From: Rostratula benghalensis
Taxonomy: Eukaryota > Chordata > Aves > Charadriiformes > Rostratulidae
Assembly: GCA_013399305.1 (NCBI GenBank)
Contig: VXAI01000019.1
Span: 2,013,034 to 2,077,033 of the forward strand
Direction of reading: 5' to 3'
DNA: 64,000 bases
In this document: in pieces, positions 34,701 to 49,700 of the stretch
How the letters are laid out: the number at the start of each line of letters is the position of its first letter
Position numbering within the stretch: position 1 is the stretch's first letter
Program-made: the position numbers and the translations under genes
Notes under the pieces: model-generated
Seen by the model: the letters and a program-made list of their open reading frames with translations, nothing else
What the model was told of the DNA's origin: nothing
The model's database searches: none

Positions 34701-37700
34701 GATTCACACTATCAACAAGCCTGAGTTTAATGCATCAAAGTGGGACAGCATGGCTGCTTGGCCTTTCAGTAGGAGTTGCCTTGGGCCTCCTGCTTGAAGA
34801 CCAGCCTTGTGCAACCATTTTTGCTGGGAAAACAAGGGCAGATGTCCTCTCACTCGTGACAGTAGGTGCCAGTACGTTACAGTTTGTGGACTGCTGAATT
34901 GGGATGGACAAATGCGTTGTTGGGTGGTTGGGGTGGAAAGGGAAGAGCACCATGAGGTTTTGAACACTTGGGATTTTCTGATCTCTCTGAGATATGTTTG
35001 TTGTGGGGTGGTTATTTTTTGTGAATAATGTGATCAAGAGTGGAATATAGGTGTAAGAGAAATATTTATTCTCTTTCATAAACGTGGTGACTGATACATA
35101 ATATCTGTGTACTCCACTCCTTGCCTGACATACTTGCACCTTTCTCTTTCTCTTACTTTCCCCAAATCCCATAATCCATGCGCAGTTTCTTAAAGGAAAT
35201 GCAACTTTTGTCTACTTTTGGGTTTTATGCTTTAGAGACCTAATGAAGGTGTCACTGAGTATTGCTGGCAAAACCAGTTCTGGAGCCTGACACCCCTGCC
35301 TCAAGAGCAAAACATAAACAATGAAACTTGGAAGGAAGACCACAGTTCTGAAGAGCAACTGTTCTTCAGAGATGGCTTCTCTTGGGTTAAACTTGGCCAG
35401 AAGGAGTTGCTCAGTTGCCAGGAACTGAGCTTGGGGGTGGGAGCCAGAAAACATGATAAGCAATTGGCAGCAGCTTTAATTTTTTATGTATCCTCGTGAT
35501 AAATGTTCACAGCTACACCATAAACCCCTGATGGTGTGTGGCTTAAGCTTGTATTGTTTGATGATTACTCGTCCCTCTGTGGTTGAAAAACAAAAGTTTA
35601 AAATGCTCAGCTATATAATTTGTTATTTAAACATAATTTTTACTCTCTCCTTTTTTTCTCATTTTTCAGTGACAATGACAAATATTGGAGAAAAAGGTAA
35701 GATTTTTATTAGCTTTTTATAAATAGACTTCAGGTATCAGGGTAACAAAGTAACTTATTAGTAGAATTGACATACAGATCTAACCTTTTTGTAAAAAGTG
35801 CAATTTTTTTGTGTGTTCCTCAGCTCCTTTTATTATCCTGCTGTTACTGGATGTTGCTTTAGCCATTCCATATAGAACTTTCTACTCTTCTTACTGGCGT
35901 TCTGAAGCGTCAACTTAAATAATCCTTATATTCTGTTTTTCAAATTTTTCATTCGTAACAAGGAAAGCTTTTGTAAAACGAGGACTTTTAAAGATAAGCA
36001 AGCTGTTTGTGCAGAGTGCATCATACTTAAACAGGAGGTGATTTATTTCTACAGTTTGTTTTTAAGCCATCATCTTTGAAGAAACAGAATCCTTCAGATG
36101 CATAACCTTTCCAGAAGATAATAAAACTGCCTGATTAGCTGTCATTAGAGCTCCTACCCCGAGGCTGTAGCATGTTTAATCGCTTATCCAGGTGCTATTT
36201 TAATACTACAGCACAATGTGGAAGTCCAAAATGTGCTGTGAAGCTTTTGGAGAGAAGAGTTGGGAGTTGGGAGACAAACTGGATGCTTTTTACGTTCGTG
36301 GAATTCCAGCAGGTTTACTGAGTCATTGGTGACTCTCTTTAGAAAAAGCGTTTGCCAGTTAAGAACAGTGCTTTCCAATTAATAGACATTTGCTTGAAAA
36401 ACTTGTTTCTGTCCCATGAACTGTCCCCTCCATGAGCACACAAGCATATCTGCAAGCTGCAGCCCCTGCAGACTCTGAAATAATTCCAGTTTCTTTCTGC
36501 TCCATAGTGTGTGTGTGGGCAAGAACAGTGAGGTGTTAGGCATTGCTCACAGGAGAATTATCAGCAAAAATGCATTGGGGAACGTTAAATTTCCTTCTTT
36601 TTAGCTGCTGAAAGCCTTGGTGAGCTTCAGCCAGTCAGGAGAATTTGCCCTGGCTGTACTTCTGCCACAAGTGTTTTCAGGGGTGAAAACTGGGCCAATA
36701 GGACTTGGCCCTGTTGCAGGTTGCTGCAGGTTTCTGGGCAATACTGCCTGCTTTTAATCACGTTGCCTTCAAGGAAGGGATAAGCCATTTGGATTTTTTT
36801 CAGAAAAAGTATAAAATAGAAAGTTTTCTGCCATGGGTGGCTCTTTTTTTTTTTTCTTTTTTCTCTTTCTTTCCTTTTTTTTCTTTTTTCCCCTGTCTCA
36901 AAGGAATTGAGGTTCTTTTGCTGAACTCTCAGCACCTGCAGACCCAGTGGAGCAGCCTGGTAGTCCAAGGTCTCTGTGGCAGTGCAGGGAAGCTGGTGTG
37001 TTTCTGGACTGGTGAGGACCCAGGCCAGGTTGGAGAACTGAGGTGCAAGAGCAAAGAGGAAGACCTTAAGCCTTGTGTAGAATTTAAAAGGCAATCGTAG
37101 GATAATGTCTTTAGGCTAAAATTCTGTCTTCCTCCAGTGGTCTTTTTTAATGTATGAAAAAGGAATTTTCTTATCAATAACAATTACCATTATTCTCACA
37201 ACAATAAAACGTAGATGCAGATGAGTAAACTTACAGTGCACAGAACTGATGTAACTTCCCCTACCTTTCCCTCACCTTATGCCATGGATATACTGATTTT
37301 AAAAAAAAATAAATACTGATTTTGTTTGAGTAAAACAGGTATTTTTTAGAGTTGATAGAAATGTTCTGATAGAAATATGGACTGCTTGTGCAGTAACAAG
37401 ATGGTCACTTAGTTTATTGTGCTTGATGTGGAGTCCAGTTCAATCTCTTGCTTACACTGAGGAGATTTTTTTTTTTCAATTTCTAGATATGGCATATGGC
37501 CCCTTTCCCGTCATGCCAAAAGCTTTGTTCAGTGTTGCTCCTCAGATTTCCTTAGCTGTTTATTATTTTTTAACTGCCTAGTGAAGAAGAATAAATATTT
37601 TCAGTGTTGCTGCTTATTTGAGTAAACAAACTTCAACAACAGAAACATTCATTCATTGTTGCTTTTGAGGCAAAATTAGAAAAAACAACAACATGCTGGG

Positions 37701-40700
37701 CTACTGTTCCTGCGTTTATGCAAACCATTACATGTTATGGAGAGTTCTGTAGCACTGAATTAGCATTACACGTACCAAACCATGGGCTAGCCATACAAGG
37801 CCAATATTTCAGATTGTGTAGTGAAAGTACACGAGTTTCCCCTTAGAAAGTTTTCAACATGAGTTTGTGTAAAAATGTGTTGTGTAAAAACTACTTGACC
37901 GTGTAACTTCCATATAACCTCGAGCTCCCTATCATCTGAGTTCATCTGTACAGTAGGGAAATGATGGTTTTTCACTGTTGCTGTCCTAGGAGAAGAAAAT
38001 CCAACAAAATACTCTTCCTTGTGCATTAGGGCAAGTTAATCAGGGGATACAGGTTGTGGAGTTCCTATTTACTCTTGTGAATTGCTTAGTACAGTGAGAG
38101 CTTTTCAGTGGAAACACCCATCCATCTGTGGCAGGCTCTTAGGAGAGGTTAATGTTACCTTCTGTATTCTAGTGAAACAGCTCAGCATGGTAAATGTTGA
38201 CTGGCATCGATTAAGAAAATTGAAGAATGAATCACTGGCTGTGAAGAATATAAAGCAGTGAAATGAGTTTTTGCATTAAAAGAAACTGCAAGTTTTTAAA
38301 ATCCGCCCTAGTGTCCTCCCTCCTAAAAATCTAGCAAAATAAATTCACTGGTCCTGGTTATTGCTCAGCTATGATACGTATATCCACTCAAAGATTCCCC
38401 TCACTGTAGGTGTTGTTTAAATAGCTGGATTTCCTTTGAGGGGGGAGGTGTTTGGGGGATTTTTTGCGTGGCTAGCAGTTTCCCTGCATGGTTTACAAAG
38501 CTAAAAAGCAGAGGCATCAGTTAAATAGGATTTAACAAATGTGTAAGGGAGAGTGCTTGCTACGTAACTGTGGGGCTCTAATAATTAGCTATTAAGCATT
38601 CCCCTCAAACTTTTGTAATGTATGTAGCCTGTATCATGACTTTCCCCACACAGTCTTTGTCTTATGTAAAGTTGCAGTGCAGTATTTTTTGTTGCAAAGC
38701 TTTTGCAGAGCCTCTGTATTTACATCTGTTAGAGTAACTGTGATACGTACAGCATCCGTTCGTAAGTACTATAATATCACTGGTCTGTTTGTATTAATTA
38801 TGTTCCTTTTTGATTTTAGTTGTGTGCCTGGTTGCTTACCACATATTTTTCATGCTGTTCATCTGGTCATATTGGAAAACAATCTTTACGCTACCAATGA
38901 ACCCTTCAAAAGAAGTAAGATAAACTTTTGTTTCTGAAATAGCCTAGTCAAATGCCTGATTTTGTAGTATTTGAATAACTTAGACTCCGTTGTACGTGGT
39001 TTTACACTGTGTAGAAAAATACAGAAGGTAGTTACAAATTCTTAATAGGAGTAAGTCAGATTGCAAACAGTGTAATGACCAAGACCAAAAAAAAATAATT
39101 TCCACTTTCCCTAAGTTTTAAAGGTTCTTTAATAGATTTTTAAATTAGATAATATTTATGACATTAAGAAGAAAAATAAACCCTCTCCACCTGAAAATAT
39201 GAATTATTTGAACTAACAGCTTAAATCTTTGCATGGGAATATAGTATTTTTATGTGGGCAAAAATGTGTTTCCCTGAGATTAAGACTTAGATTTCCTATC
39301 AGTATCTGTCTGTTGTCCTCTGAATCAAAGCTGCTCCCCATCTGTTTTGGTGTGAAGGAATTGGGGATTGTGAGGTGAACATACAACAGGTAACCTGACA
39401 CTGGGAAGCCACAGCTGGCTAAGCAGAAAGGGACCTAGTATAGAACATCTGCATGGAAAAGAGGTCTGAGTAAATATATACCCCAAATCTAAGTCCAGCT
39501 AGTATAGAAGTGTTAAAGAAGGAGGATCTGGTTGTATTGGAGAATATTAAGATACAAAACCATGTTCAACGTGATGCAGCTTCAAGATAATTGCTTTTAG
39601 TACAGTACTGGGTTTTTTATTATTTTAATTGCATATTTCTAACATTAAAAAAAAAGAAAGAAAAGGGAGAAAACTGTCAATAGCTTTGATGAAAATCCTC
39701 CCCATGGAGCTTGGTACAATCAGTACAATTTCTTTGCCTCTTCCATCCTGTCTTTGTAGCAAAACCCTACAGTTCTCAGCAGGTGCTATGTCACACAGCC
39801 TCTGAGGACAGCAGGAATGGTGCTATGGCTGTTCTGGAGTTTGAAATACCCACAAAGCCAATACTTACTTCAGCACAGACTCATAACTCTTAGCTCCTAT
39901 AGCTACCACGCCAACAGGAAATAAATAGCTTGTGATTTTTACTCTCTGTTGTGTGGAGGTTCTTTTCTGAATAGTTTTAATTCGCTAATAAGATATGTAA
40001 TTGTGGAAACAAGCAGATAATTCAAAGTAATTGCATCTTCCTTGAATTTCACACTGCAGTCTTTACTACTGCTTGGGGCAGAGAGGAGCAAAAGAAATTA
40101 AGAATCTATTTTATTTGATAATTGCATAGCAAAATATATGTGCGACTGTAATGATGATTAGAAGGGTTTTCAAATCACTGGGCTGATGCCAATAAAAGAC
40201 TTGCAAAACATTTTGACAAATCCTTCATAATTACAGTGGGATTCCAAAGCCATCATACAATGCTACTGGAGAACATCAAATGGGATATTAAGAGTATTGA
40301 AGTTGGGTAATAGAAAGCAGTGTGTGGTGTTTCTGTGTTCTTTGAATTTACACAATGTTGCTGGCAGTAAGTGACATCTTTGTTGTTCCATGTCTTTTTC
40401 CTAATCTGCTAGAACAGTATTTTTAAATTTTAATTAGGGTATTTTGTAATGTTAAGTTACTGCTTGGCTTCCAGCTTCTAGGATGTAGTCTGTAAATGTA
40501 AAAGAATGTATTTTTGACTTAAGTGAGCTGACTTATGAGCTATAGCAAACACTGGTTTAAAAAATGAAAAACAGATAGAGCTTTTGGGTTTTGTTTTCAT
40601 GAGTACTGCAAGCTGATGCAAGGCATACAGCCTGGGAAGCTCGTGGTAACAGTGAACTTCCAGCTTCTGCTGGAAGATTGTGAGCTTTGTCAGGAAGGTA

Positions 40701-43700
40701 GAGTGGTGCCCTCTCTATGGGGGTGAGAATAGGCTCCTAACTGTATGTTTCTGTCTGCTTTCTTAGTTTTACATGCATCACTTTCATTTAGGAAAAAAAA
40801 AATAATATGACTGTAATGACTAGCCTTTCTGTAGACGTAAGTGCTATGCAGAGGGCTTCTGTGGTACAGGTAAGGGACAACCACTCTTCCTGCCAAATAC
40901 AGACTTCTTTTCAGAGGTGATTTCGTATCCTTTTACTCTGATAGAGATACCAAAGACGTGAGCATCTGCCCATTTCTAGGAGCTACAGCAACAAAGCTGA
41001 CGGTGTTGCTGTGTTGCAGAGGACTTTATAAGAAATTTGGACTACTTTATGTATACCCAGCATCTCTTTCAGTACTTTTTACCCTCTCTGAAATTTACTA
41101 GAGCAATGTTTGCTGTTGCCATTTTGGGCAGTGACAGTTGTCTTTTTATGCAGGAAGATGTTAAGACGTGGACATACAGGACACACACGTCTTCCTCCTC
41201 TCAGCCAGGCTCTGATGTAGAAACACATCCTAACACCTGCAGGAAGAGAGCAACTCTCCGGTGGCAAAGAATAAAAGGGAAAATGCCAGACACCAGAAGA
41301 GAAATAAAGCTATCTTTTCTGCTGTTACTAGTAGTGTATTTTCTTTCACTTAAAGCCTGACATCCCTAGGTTATATTCACCAGCTAATATTCAGAATTAC
41401 AGAAGTAAATTAACTGACCTTTCAAGGGGATAGTGAGCTCTTGAAGAGTGTCACTTACTACTTCTGAAAGTGCTCAGTGCTGCATCAGTACGAAATCAGA
41501 ATTAATTTTAATTTTATCCTCACATTTAGTTTATGGCAACTGGTCTTAGAAACACCGGGTTATTTACTTTAATACTTTCTACATGCTGCTCATCCATCTT
41601 TATATAATGAACATTTATTTCTCTTTACATCTCTACAGATAATAACTTAACTTGAAATTTGCTAACCTATCTTTGGTTTTTAAAATTATTCCAGTTTCAT
41701 CTATCATATTCAGACAAGGAATCCCTAGAGAGGGAGCCTAGAGGTGAATCCCAGCAAGAAGTCCTAAGACGGGCAGCCAAGGATCTTCCTATCTATACAC
41801 GGACAATGTCTGGAGGTAAATAGGTGTTCAGGAGACCACCGAAGGCAGGTGTCTTGCTGTACTACCTAAACTAATTAAAAAAAAAAAAAGTCAGGGGTTT
41901 GGATTGCAGGGAAGAACTGCTATTCATACTTCATAAAGTAACAAAGTGACTCAAGAACTTAACTTTTGTGTAGGTTTATGCAGCTATGTTCATTCAGTGG
42001 AAAGATTGTTGGAAAGTAAATCGCTGTGTACACTTTAGGATTTTAAAGTGGACTGGAAATGCCTTGCTAAATGTTTGCAAGCTGACTTTAACAAATGGCT
42101 TGTAATAATAACAAACTGCAGCAGTCGATAACTGCAAAGCTGCACTGCAGTCTTTAACTGGAAACCTTTCATAGGTTTAAAAAAAAATGTATAAATTTAT
42201 CATTATCTGTGTGGCATGTATAGCTAGATGGATCACAATAAGAAACTGTTACTTTTGTACTTGCTGGTGGTTCAGTTGAAAGAACAAAAATTCTTCCAAA
42301 CTAAGAGTTAATCTTAATTTACTGATACTGTAAATTTGTGGATGCTGGCTAGCTAAGCAAATCCAAGAGATAATCTCATATAGTAAATGAAAGCTGTTAG
42401 AATAATAGCTTAAAATAGCTATATTGTTGAACGGTCTTTAAAGGTTTTTCCAGTCTAGTGAGGGTTTTGTTGGTCCGTTGGCTGTTTTGCAGAGCTGAGG
42501 GGTTTGGAAGAAAAACCCCTGATTAGCATGATTAGCAGAGATTTCAAAACCTGAGCTTTTTGGGTTTGCTCTGCTAGATTCAGCATTGTGAGTAATTGAA
42601 GAACACTTCAATATTTGCAGCTGCTTCTGATCATGCTAAAATGCTTTCCTGGGGGTTCTGCTGGGCTGAGCTGCTAGTATTTATGTTTTCACAGGTGTCA
42701 GGAATCAAAACATGTAACTGTCCATGGAGATCTAATCTTGGAACTTTTTTCTTTAGCGATCAGATACTGTGACAGATGCCATCTTGTAAAACCAGATCGT
42801 TGCCATCACTGTTCTATATGCGACAAGTAAGAAAATATTTTAAATAAGTAGTTTCCTGAAGAAATGGATTATCTCCTTTTCTGACACAGAAGCTTTTATT
42901 TTTTATGTGTACATTATTCAGGCTTATGTTTCGGTAGAGAAACTTTTTTTTTATTCCTTAGATTTTTTTTTCCAGCTTTAGTTGTTTTGTTATTTATGTC
43001 TTTCTAAGGAAGTCTGTAACTTATTCTAATTAGCTGGATGGCTTTCGTGATGCCAACATGGATTACATGATCTTACACGTTCTTTGTGCAATGGTTAAAA
43101 ATTCTGAATATTAATAAAGAACTTTCCTTAAGAATGTAACCAAAAATAGCTGATAAAAAAAATTTGCTTCTTTTGTTAGAATCTGAATAAAGATCACTAC
43201 CCATCTCAATCTAATCATGATGTCACTTGCATCTTATCCAAGGTAATAAACTTAATATCCTATTTTTCATTGGATAACTTGCAGGTTATTTTTATTGGAA
43301 GAAAGAATCAAGCATCACCCATTTCCAACTGAAGCCATAAATAAAGATTTTGTTTGTCTAACATACAATGAAGTTCACCTCCATATTCCCTAGAAGTTTA
43401 ATTACTTTCCAACTTAATCTTTCTTTCGGCTGTTCTTCTTTTTGGTCTTTTTGCAGTAAGCTTGGATGTCTGTGTCTTTCTCCACACTCTTGCCCCCTGA
43501 GCTTTAAATTTCTAACTTTAAGAGGAGGGGCTTCCTCAAAGGTTGATTCATTCTCAGCTTTAAGGCTGAGGCAAATACTCTTCAGCTGGTAACACATCAA
43601 ACCTTCCAACATGACTGTGAGGCAGAGAAAACTTTCTCTTTTGTCCAGCAAAAAGCTGAGGCACTGAAAGAGGGACTTGAGTTAAGGCAGAAAGAGGATT

Positions 43701-46700
43701 TTGGTTGCATTGTATGGGATGGTGGTTGCAATGTAAGATAGGAACTTTCTCATGTTTCAGCAGGGTAGAGTAAAAGGGTGACCTGTGTTATCCTATCAAA
43801 TGTCAGTAAAATTTGCAGAATGCCATTAGTTAATATATTTTTGCCGAATACCTTAATTTTGGCCTTACCTTGTCAAAATTCACTTGTTTCAATTAAATCT
43901 GATTTTCTTGTGCATGTTTTATGATGGAGAGTGATTAATTGCAAAAATGTTTGGGATTTCTTGTACAAGGTAGGTTCTTAAAAACCTGCTGTGCATCTGC
44001 ATATATTTCTATAAAAACAAATCATGTGCTTGGAAATATGTTTAGTTGCATCACTAAGGATGTAATAATTGAGTCAGCCCAGTTTCTAAGTCTCTGGCAG
44101 AGAATATACAATAATAGAAAAACCTATCCGGAATGAGAACCAAATCCTGAAGCTGAAGTTATAGATTGCATTTTCTTAAATCACTAAGCTATTGAGAGAA
44201 CAAGTCTTTTGAATTGGGGTTACCTACACTTTAGTTGTAGGTAAGCTGTATTATTTGAATTTAAATAGACATCTTTGTTAAATAGATTAATTATCCAATA
44301 GTACATGTGGGTAATTCTTAATATGTCTGTGAATAATTTAAAACTGACATGTAGCAGTGCTTCTGACACTTGTTTTTCTTTTGCCTTTTGCAATGCTTGG
44401 AATTGTGTTGGGTTTATTTAAGATGCATTTTGAAAATGGATCATCATTGCCCTTGGTGAGTACTATTGACTTTCCTTTCTTAGTTTCTCATTTGGTAAAA
44501 TAAACTCTTGATGGGCCTGTTATGAAGGTTTCTTGCTTCACTACTCGTGGAGTTTGATGCTTACGTGAAGTTACTGGTCTTGCTGGACCAGTGGAGTTAT
44601 TTCCTGCATGTCCTCTTTTCCTACTTGTGAGATGTGGAAAGAAGTTCATGTATTGTCTTTCGTAGACCTTTGAGTTAGGACTCCACGTTTATATAGTTAG
44701 GATGAGGCAGGCTTCTAGTGAGTAAGAAACTTTTGACTATTACTGTGGCTTAGTTGCACTGAACGGTGAAATACTGTCCTAGGTTCAAATTTAAAGGGAA
44801 GGGCTGAGCCATGTTCCCCCTTAATGAAGCTCCCAGCACAGCTTGAGTGGAAACAGCAAGTTACCTCTTTTATTTTATGGTTTATTTGTCTTCTTTCTCT
44901 TTTTTCTCCCCTCTCCCTCCCCATTTTCCTTCCTTTTGTGGCCATGTTAGCCTGCACAGTGGTTTTGTTTTCCTCTTTTCTCAGCAGTCCTTGGAACCAG
45001 TGGGTAGACAGGATGTGTAATTAATTCGTGTCAGTTTGGTGGGTATCTCACAGAAATAATTAAAGATCATTGTTTAGTAAGGGCCAGGTTAAGAGGATTG
45101 AGTGGTAGATGGCAGTTCTTCACCACATGAAACCAATCAGAAAAGAACTTCCTGCACTGGACAAACCAAATGGTAGATGGTTTTAAGCAGCTGGTTTGAC
45201 CTTCTTAAATCAAATTCCTGGGGAAAGGAGACTCTTTCCTGCGAGAGGAAGGGCTGCTGGGCTCCTCCTGTTTGTCTTGGTCCTGACTACAGCCTCTGGC
45301 ATAATGCAGTGTTTTTGAAGAATCTCCCCTTGCTATGCAACTGCATGAAAAAAAAAATATTTAACAATATAGAGCAGCGTTACTTCCCATATATATTTTT
45401 TTTTTGCATATGAAACTTGATGATGCTTAAAGTTAGTGTGCCTCTTAAAACAAACAAGGAAAACAAACAGATAAAACCACTGAATGCAGAATAAATTTCT
45501 TACAAGAAGAAAAGGCTCTTTTTTTTTTCAGCATTCTTGTAGCTGTCTTGTGGAACGCTCTAAGGAAAATAGCTGTCAGGCTGTTCCTGACAAAATAGCA
45601 GTGAGAAGTCTCAATATTACTATTATTATTCAGTGCTATACACACTTCTCATAAGCTTTATGGTCTGCTTGGGATTTTTTGAGTTGTCCTGCCTTAGGGT
45701 ATTATATGAGAATGCCATTCATGTAAGCTTCCATTTTGGAATAAAAATCCATCACATCAAATAACAAGTCATAAACTGAGCACTTCATGTTGTGTAAAAG
45801 GGAAGTGAAGTGCTATTTCACTAGGGCATAGACTTGTACAAAAACAAACTCTTCTTTCCTCTCAGCAGCATTTGCTTATTTTACCCATTTGCAGACTCTT
45901 TGTATCCACAGACAACATAAACATGCCCAATTTGAGACATTGGTTACATTGCTCCTTGTTTTTAATCTAATAAGCAACGGATGCAATGGAAATGGACAAG
46001 GTACTGGAACATGTAATGCTTTTTGATGGAGAAATGTTCCTTTTGTGCTCCAAGTAACAAAAGTGGACTTGAAAAAGAGATATTGTCTCATTTTTCTTAA
46101 GCTGAGTGGATGTCCGCTGCTCTTTGCTGACCCTGAAAAAATTAACTGTGTGGAAGTGACAGGAGAGTTTTGAAACATGGCAGAGACGCAGATCAAATTT
46201 TGTATTTCCATTAAAGATCCGTGTTCAAGGGGTCTTTGAGAAATATCACATGGCTATTTTACACACAAAAGTGAGGGTGCAAATCAGTATCATGGGTGGG
46301 GTTTAGCCCCCCTGAAAACCTCATTCGGTCCTGCTTTGCTTTTCCTGTGGGATTTTTTTGGTGGGAGCAAGCTTGGTGGGAAAGGCGAGAAAGAAGCCGT
46401 GTGGTGCTTCAGGAGAGCAGGGAAACAGTAATGGGGACCACTATTTTAATGCTCTGCTTGGAGAGGGATTTCTGGAGAGAGGACAGGTAAAATTAACCAA
46501 GGGGGAAACTAAGATGGAGCATTTGGAAGGCAGAGTTGGTGAAGGGGTAGTTATGGCCTAGCCCAGGTCAGCTCTTTTCTGGGAGGTTTTATTTTGGCTA
46601 TCACTCCTGAGGTAATGGAAGTGCTGTGAGAAACGGAAACACTTAGTGCTAATTGCTCTATAACTACGCCAAAAGGTTTCAGTGGTGCAGAAAGAAGAGC

Positions 46701-49700
46701 ATTAGTGATTTCTGTGCTAGTGCTTCTGCTGCTCATACTATTTAGATGGGAGCCTTTATCTGCCAGGAAAGCAATGACTTGAGGCTTTGATTCAAGAAAT
46801 TTCATCTCTGGTTAGTAACATTTCACTTAATAGTTCTCACTAAACTGTGATAAAGTAAAAGAAATAATACAATAGTGCAGTAATGTTATAGAAACCTTGC
46901 TGAATTGCTTGCAGTTTATCATGGTATTCCTAACTTTGACATGTTTAGTGAAGAAGATGCCTCACTAGAGAACTGTGAATTTACTTGCCAATAAGAATCA
47001 TGATCAATAAGAATCAAGGCTGGGCTGGATGGTTCTTTGAGCAACCTGGTCTAGATGGGAGGTGGTCCTGACCACCGCGAGGGGTTGGATCTAGAGAATC
47101 TTGAAGGTCCCTTCCAACCCAAACCATTCTATGATCCTATAATGAGCTTTGTTAGAAACAGATCTACTGTTTGATTTTTTTTTTTTAATTAGAACAATCT
47201 CTTGTGAGTCCTTCTTAATTATAGTTAATATAGATGACTAGCTATTGCTGTATATTTAAATGCTAAATTTAATGTTTAGCCAAGGTAGCATATTTTGTAA
47301 AAACAAAAACAATAAAAAAAACAAATAAAACCCCCTGTCCATCTTGAGAATGGGTGACATAGTGCACAGTGAAAGGTTACTTGGTATTTTAAGATTTTAC
47401 CCTATTCTGATTTCTGCACGTCCTGCTGTTACCATCACTGTCTCCCTAAAGAGAACAGATGTAATACCTTGTCCTGCACTTCTAGAAGAAGCTAAAGATG
47501 AGTCTCGCCACACCTTCTTATTTTTTGAGAATTATTTTTCAACATACAAGTACTTTCATGTATGTGGTCTTCTAGTCAGCTAATCTTTCAGACAGCAATA
47601 TTGGTCAGTTAAAAGGAGGTATATGGATTATTTTTTAAAAACTCTTATGGAGAGTCATGTCAACGTTAGCAGCGCAGTCATAACCTTAGTTAGCAGCTTA
47701 ATGCAAACAAATAAAAGAAAAAGGAAGCTGCTTACCAATGAACTGTCCATGGGCAGCGCTGCAATATTTTTCATTTGGTGGATGTAACATCATTATATCT
47801 TTAATAGAGCTCCAAAACTCTTAGATAATACTTAATATATTGTCTCTGATGGGAAGCTGCTATGATACTAAGTGTAACGTCGTTAGGTCTCTCTGAGGTA
47901 GTGGCTTATTCTCGTGTATATTTTCACCTGGAAAACAGGTGAACTTGAAGACCATAAGTACAAATGACAAAATTATATTTATTTTAACACTTGAGTGTGT
48001 ATTTAAGTGTTCTAATATTTTTTTATTTGCTGTTATGTTGTCATTGACATAGAACATTTTCTTTTCACTAGACAGTAGTATTTCCCTCATCATTTTATAT
48101 AAATGTAAATATTTGTAGGGAACTCTGGTAAATCTTAATAGTAAAGTTTATGCTAATATGTAATATGATTAGTGAAGGAGGTTGTGGATTTAATTACACT
48201 GCTTTTATTCTCACAAAATTAAATTGAGATTCAAAATCTTGGTTTGTAACCATCCTGCTTGTTATGCACATTGTTATGCTGAATGTTAAAACATGGATAC
48301 TTAAACTTACCTACAAAATAAAAAAGTAACTGTAATTGCATTCACGTTTGCATCAGGAGTGCTGAGAACAGATTTCATAGCTTAAGTTAAAAGTGAATTT
48401 CAGTAAACTGTTGAAAGTGCTGTCACTTGGTAAAGTTATTTAGGTTGGTTGTTGTTTTGATTGGAATTTCTAGACTAATTTGGGAGTTGAAGCTAAATAC
48501 ATTTCAGTACCTTGAGGCATCACGAGTAGGAAACAAAAGTTGGTTTAAATGCTGATACTAACTTTTTTAGAGTAAACATGTTTCATTTCAAATTGGGTGA
48601 AAGCAAAATAACCTTCTTTACACTCCATTTTTATTTTTACTTTTGTTTTTATCAGGGTGAACAACTGTGTAGGATTCTCCAATTACAAATTTTTTCTTCT
48701 CTTCTTGGCTTACTCTCTACTGTATTGCCTTTTCATTGCTGCAACGGATTTACAGTATTTTATCAAGTTTTGGACAGTAAGTACTCTAATCTACATACTG
48801 TCTTTAAGCTTATGAAGGTAATACTGTGGCAGAAATCTAATATTTGAGGCTTTACAGTAATCAAGTATCTCCTGATATGGGCTATAGAAGTTTAATGATC
48901 ATAACCCTCTTTTTTTTCCTCTTATCATAGGTTATGAAATTTAACTTAGTCCTACATTATTTTGAACATGCAGCTATTTAGAAAATAGATTGTCTGGGTT
49001 CACAACTTACAGTGTACAAATAGGTAGTATCTTATTAGATGTACATTATTTATGACAATACATGACTATTCTGAAAAGGCAAATTAAACAAGATAATTTT
49101 TGTAAAGATAAATTATTCTTCTCTAAAAGACACTTCAAAGTTCAGATCCAAACTGGAGGTTCTTGTCAGTATTTATACTTTCTTAAGAAAGGGCCCTTTT
49201 CTTTAATTTAGATGCTGTCAGCAACCTAATTGCATGGTCATTTGTACATGGAAGGTGTATAATTCATTTATTCAGATCCTTGTCGCATGGTACATTTGTC
49301 TGCACTGAATTTGATTTGGCTGGAGAGAGGATTATTAACAATCAAATTAAACAGCTATTTCCCCAGTTCTAATGGCATAATTTTACTTTATTTTTAGAAT
49401 GGCCTTCCTGATACTCAAGCCAAGTTCCACATCATGTTTTTATTCTTTGCTGCGGCTATGTTCTCTGTCAGTTTGTCTTCTCTCTTTGGGTATCACTGTT
49501 GGCTTGTCAGCAAGAATAAGTCTACCTTAGGTAAGTGGATTTAATGCTTCTGTGTTTGACAGCAAAAAAATAAATAATAGATGTATAATATATGCACAGG
49601 GGTAATGGAAAAAGCAGGCAATCTTCTGCAGGTTCCTTGGATCCTGGTTGGAAGCACCCAGGTCTGGCAGTGTCCAGTACTGACTCCCCAGTTCTGCTGC

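Larger units (their letters stand above)
26103..35669 (+). other. ZDHHC2: ZDHHC2 intron 1 after the gap
   Basis: The first intron is about 9.9 kb including the gap. It contains a sense CR1 at 26462-26966, a 21-base poly(T) at 27209, and an antisense CR1 at 33810-34690. The remainder is unique sequence. ORFs of 90-145 codons at 29288, 31793, 32359, 33828 and 34735 have no family resemblance, and some overlap CR1. Confidence 0.75.

Noticed and set aside
36627..37100. Overlapping ORFs of 155 and 131 codons
   Set aside because: Both pass through the polypyrimidine tract, giving Lys-rich or Phe-rich runs; there are no family-like segments.
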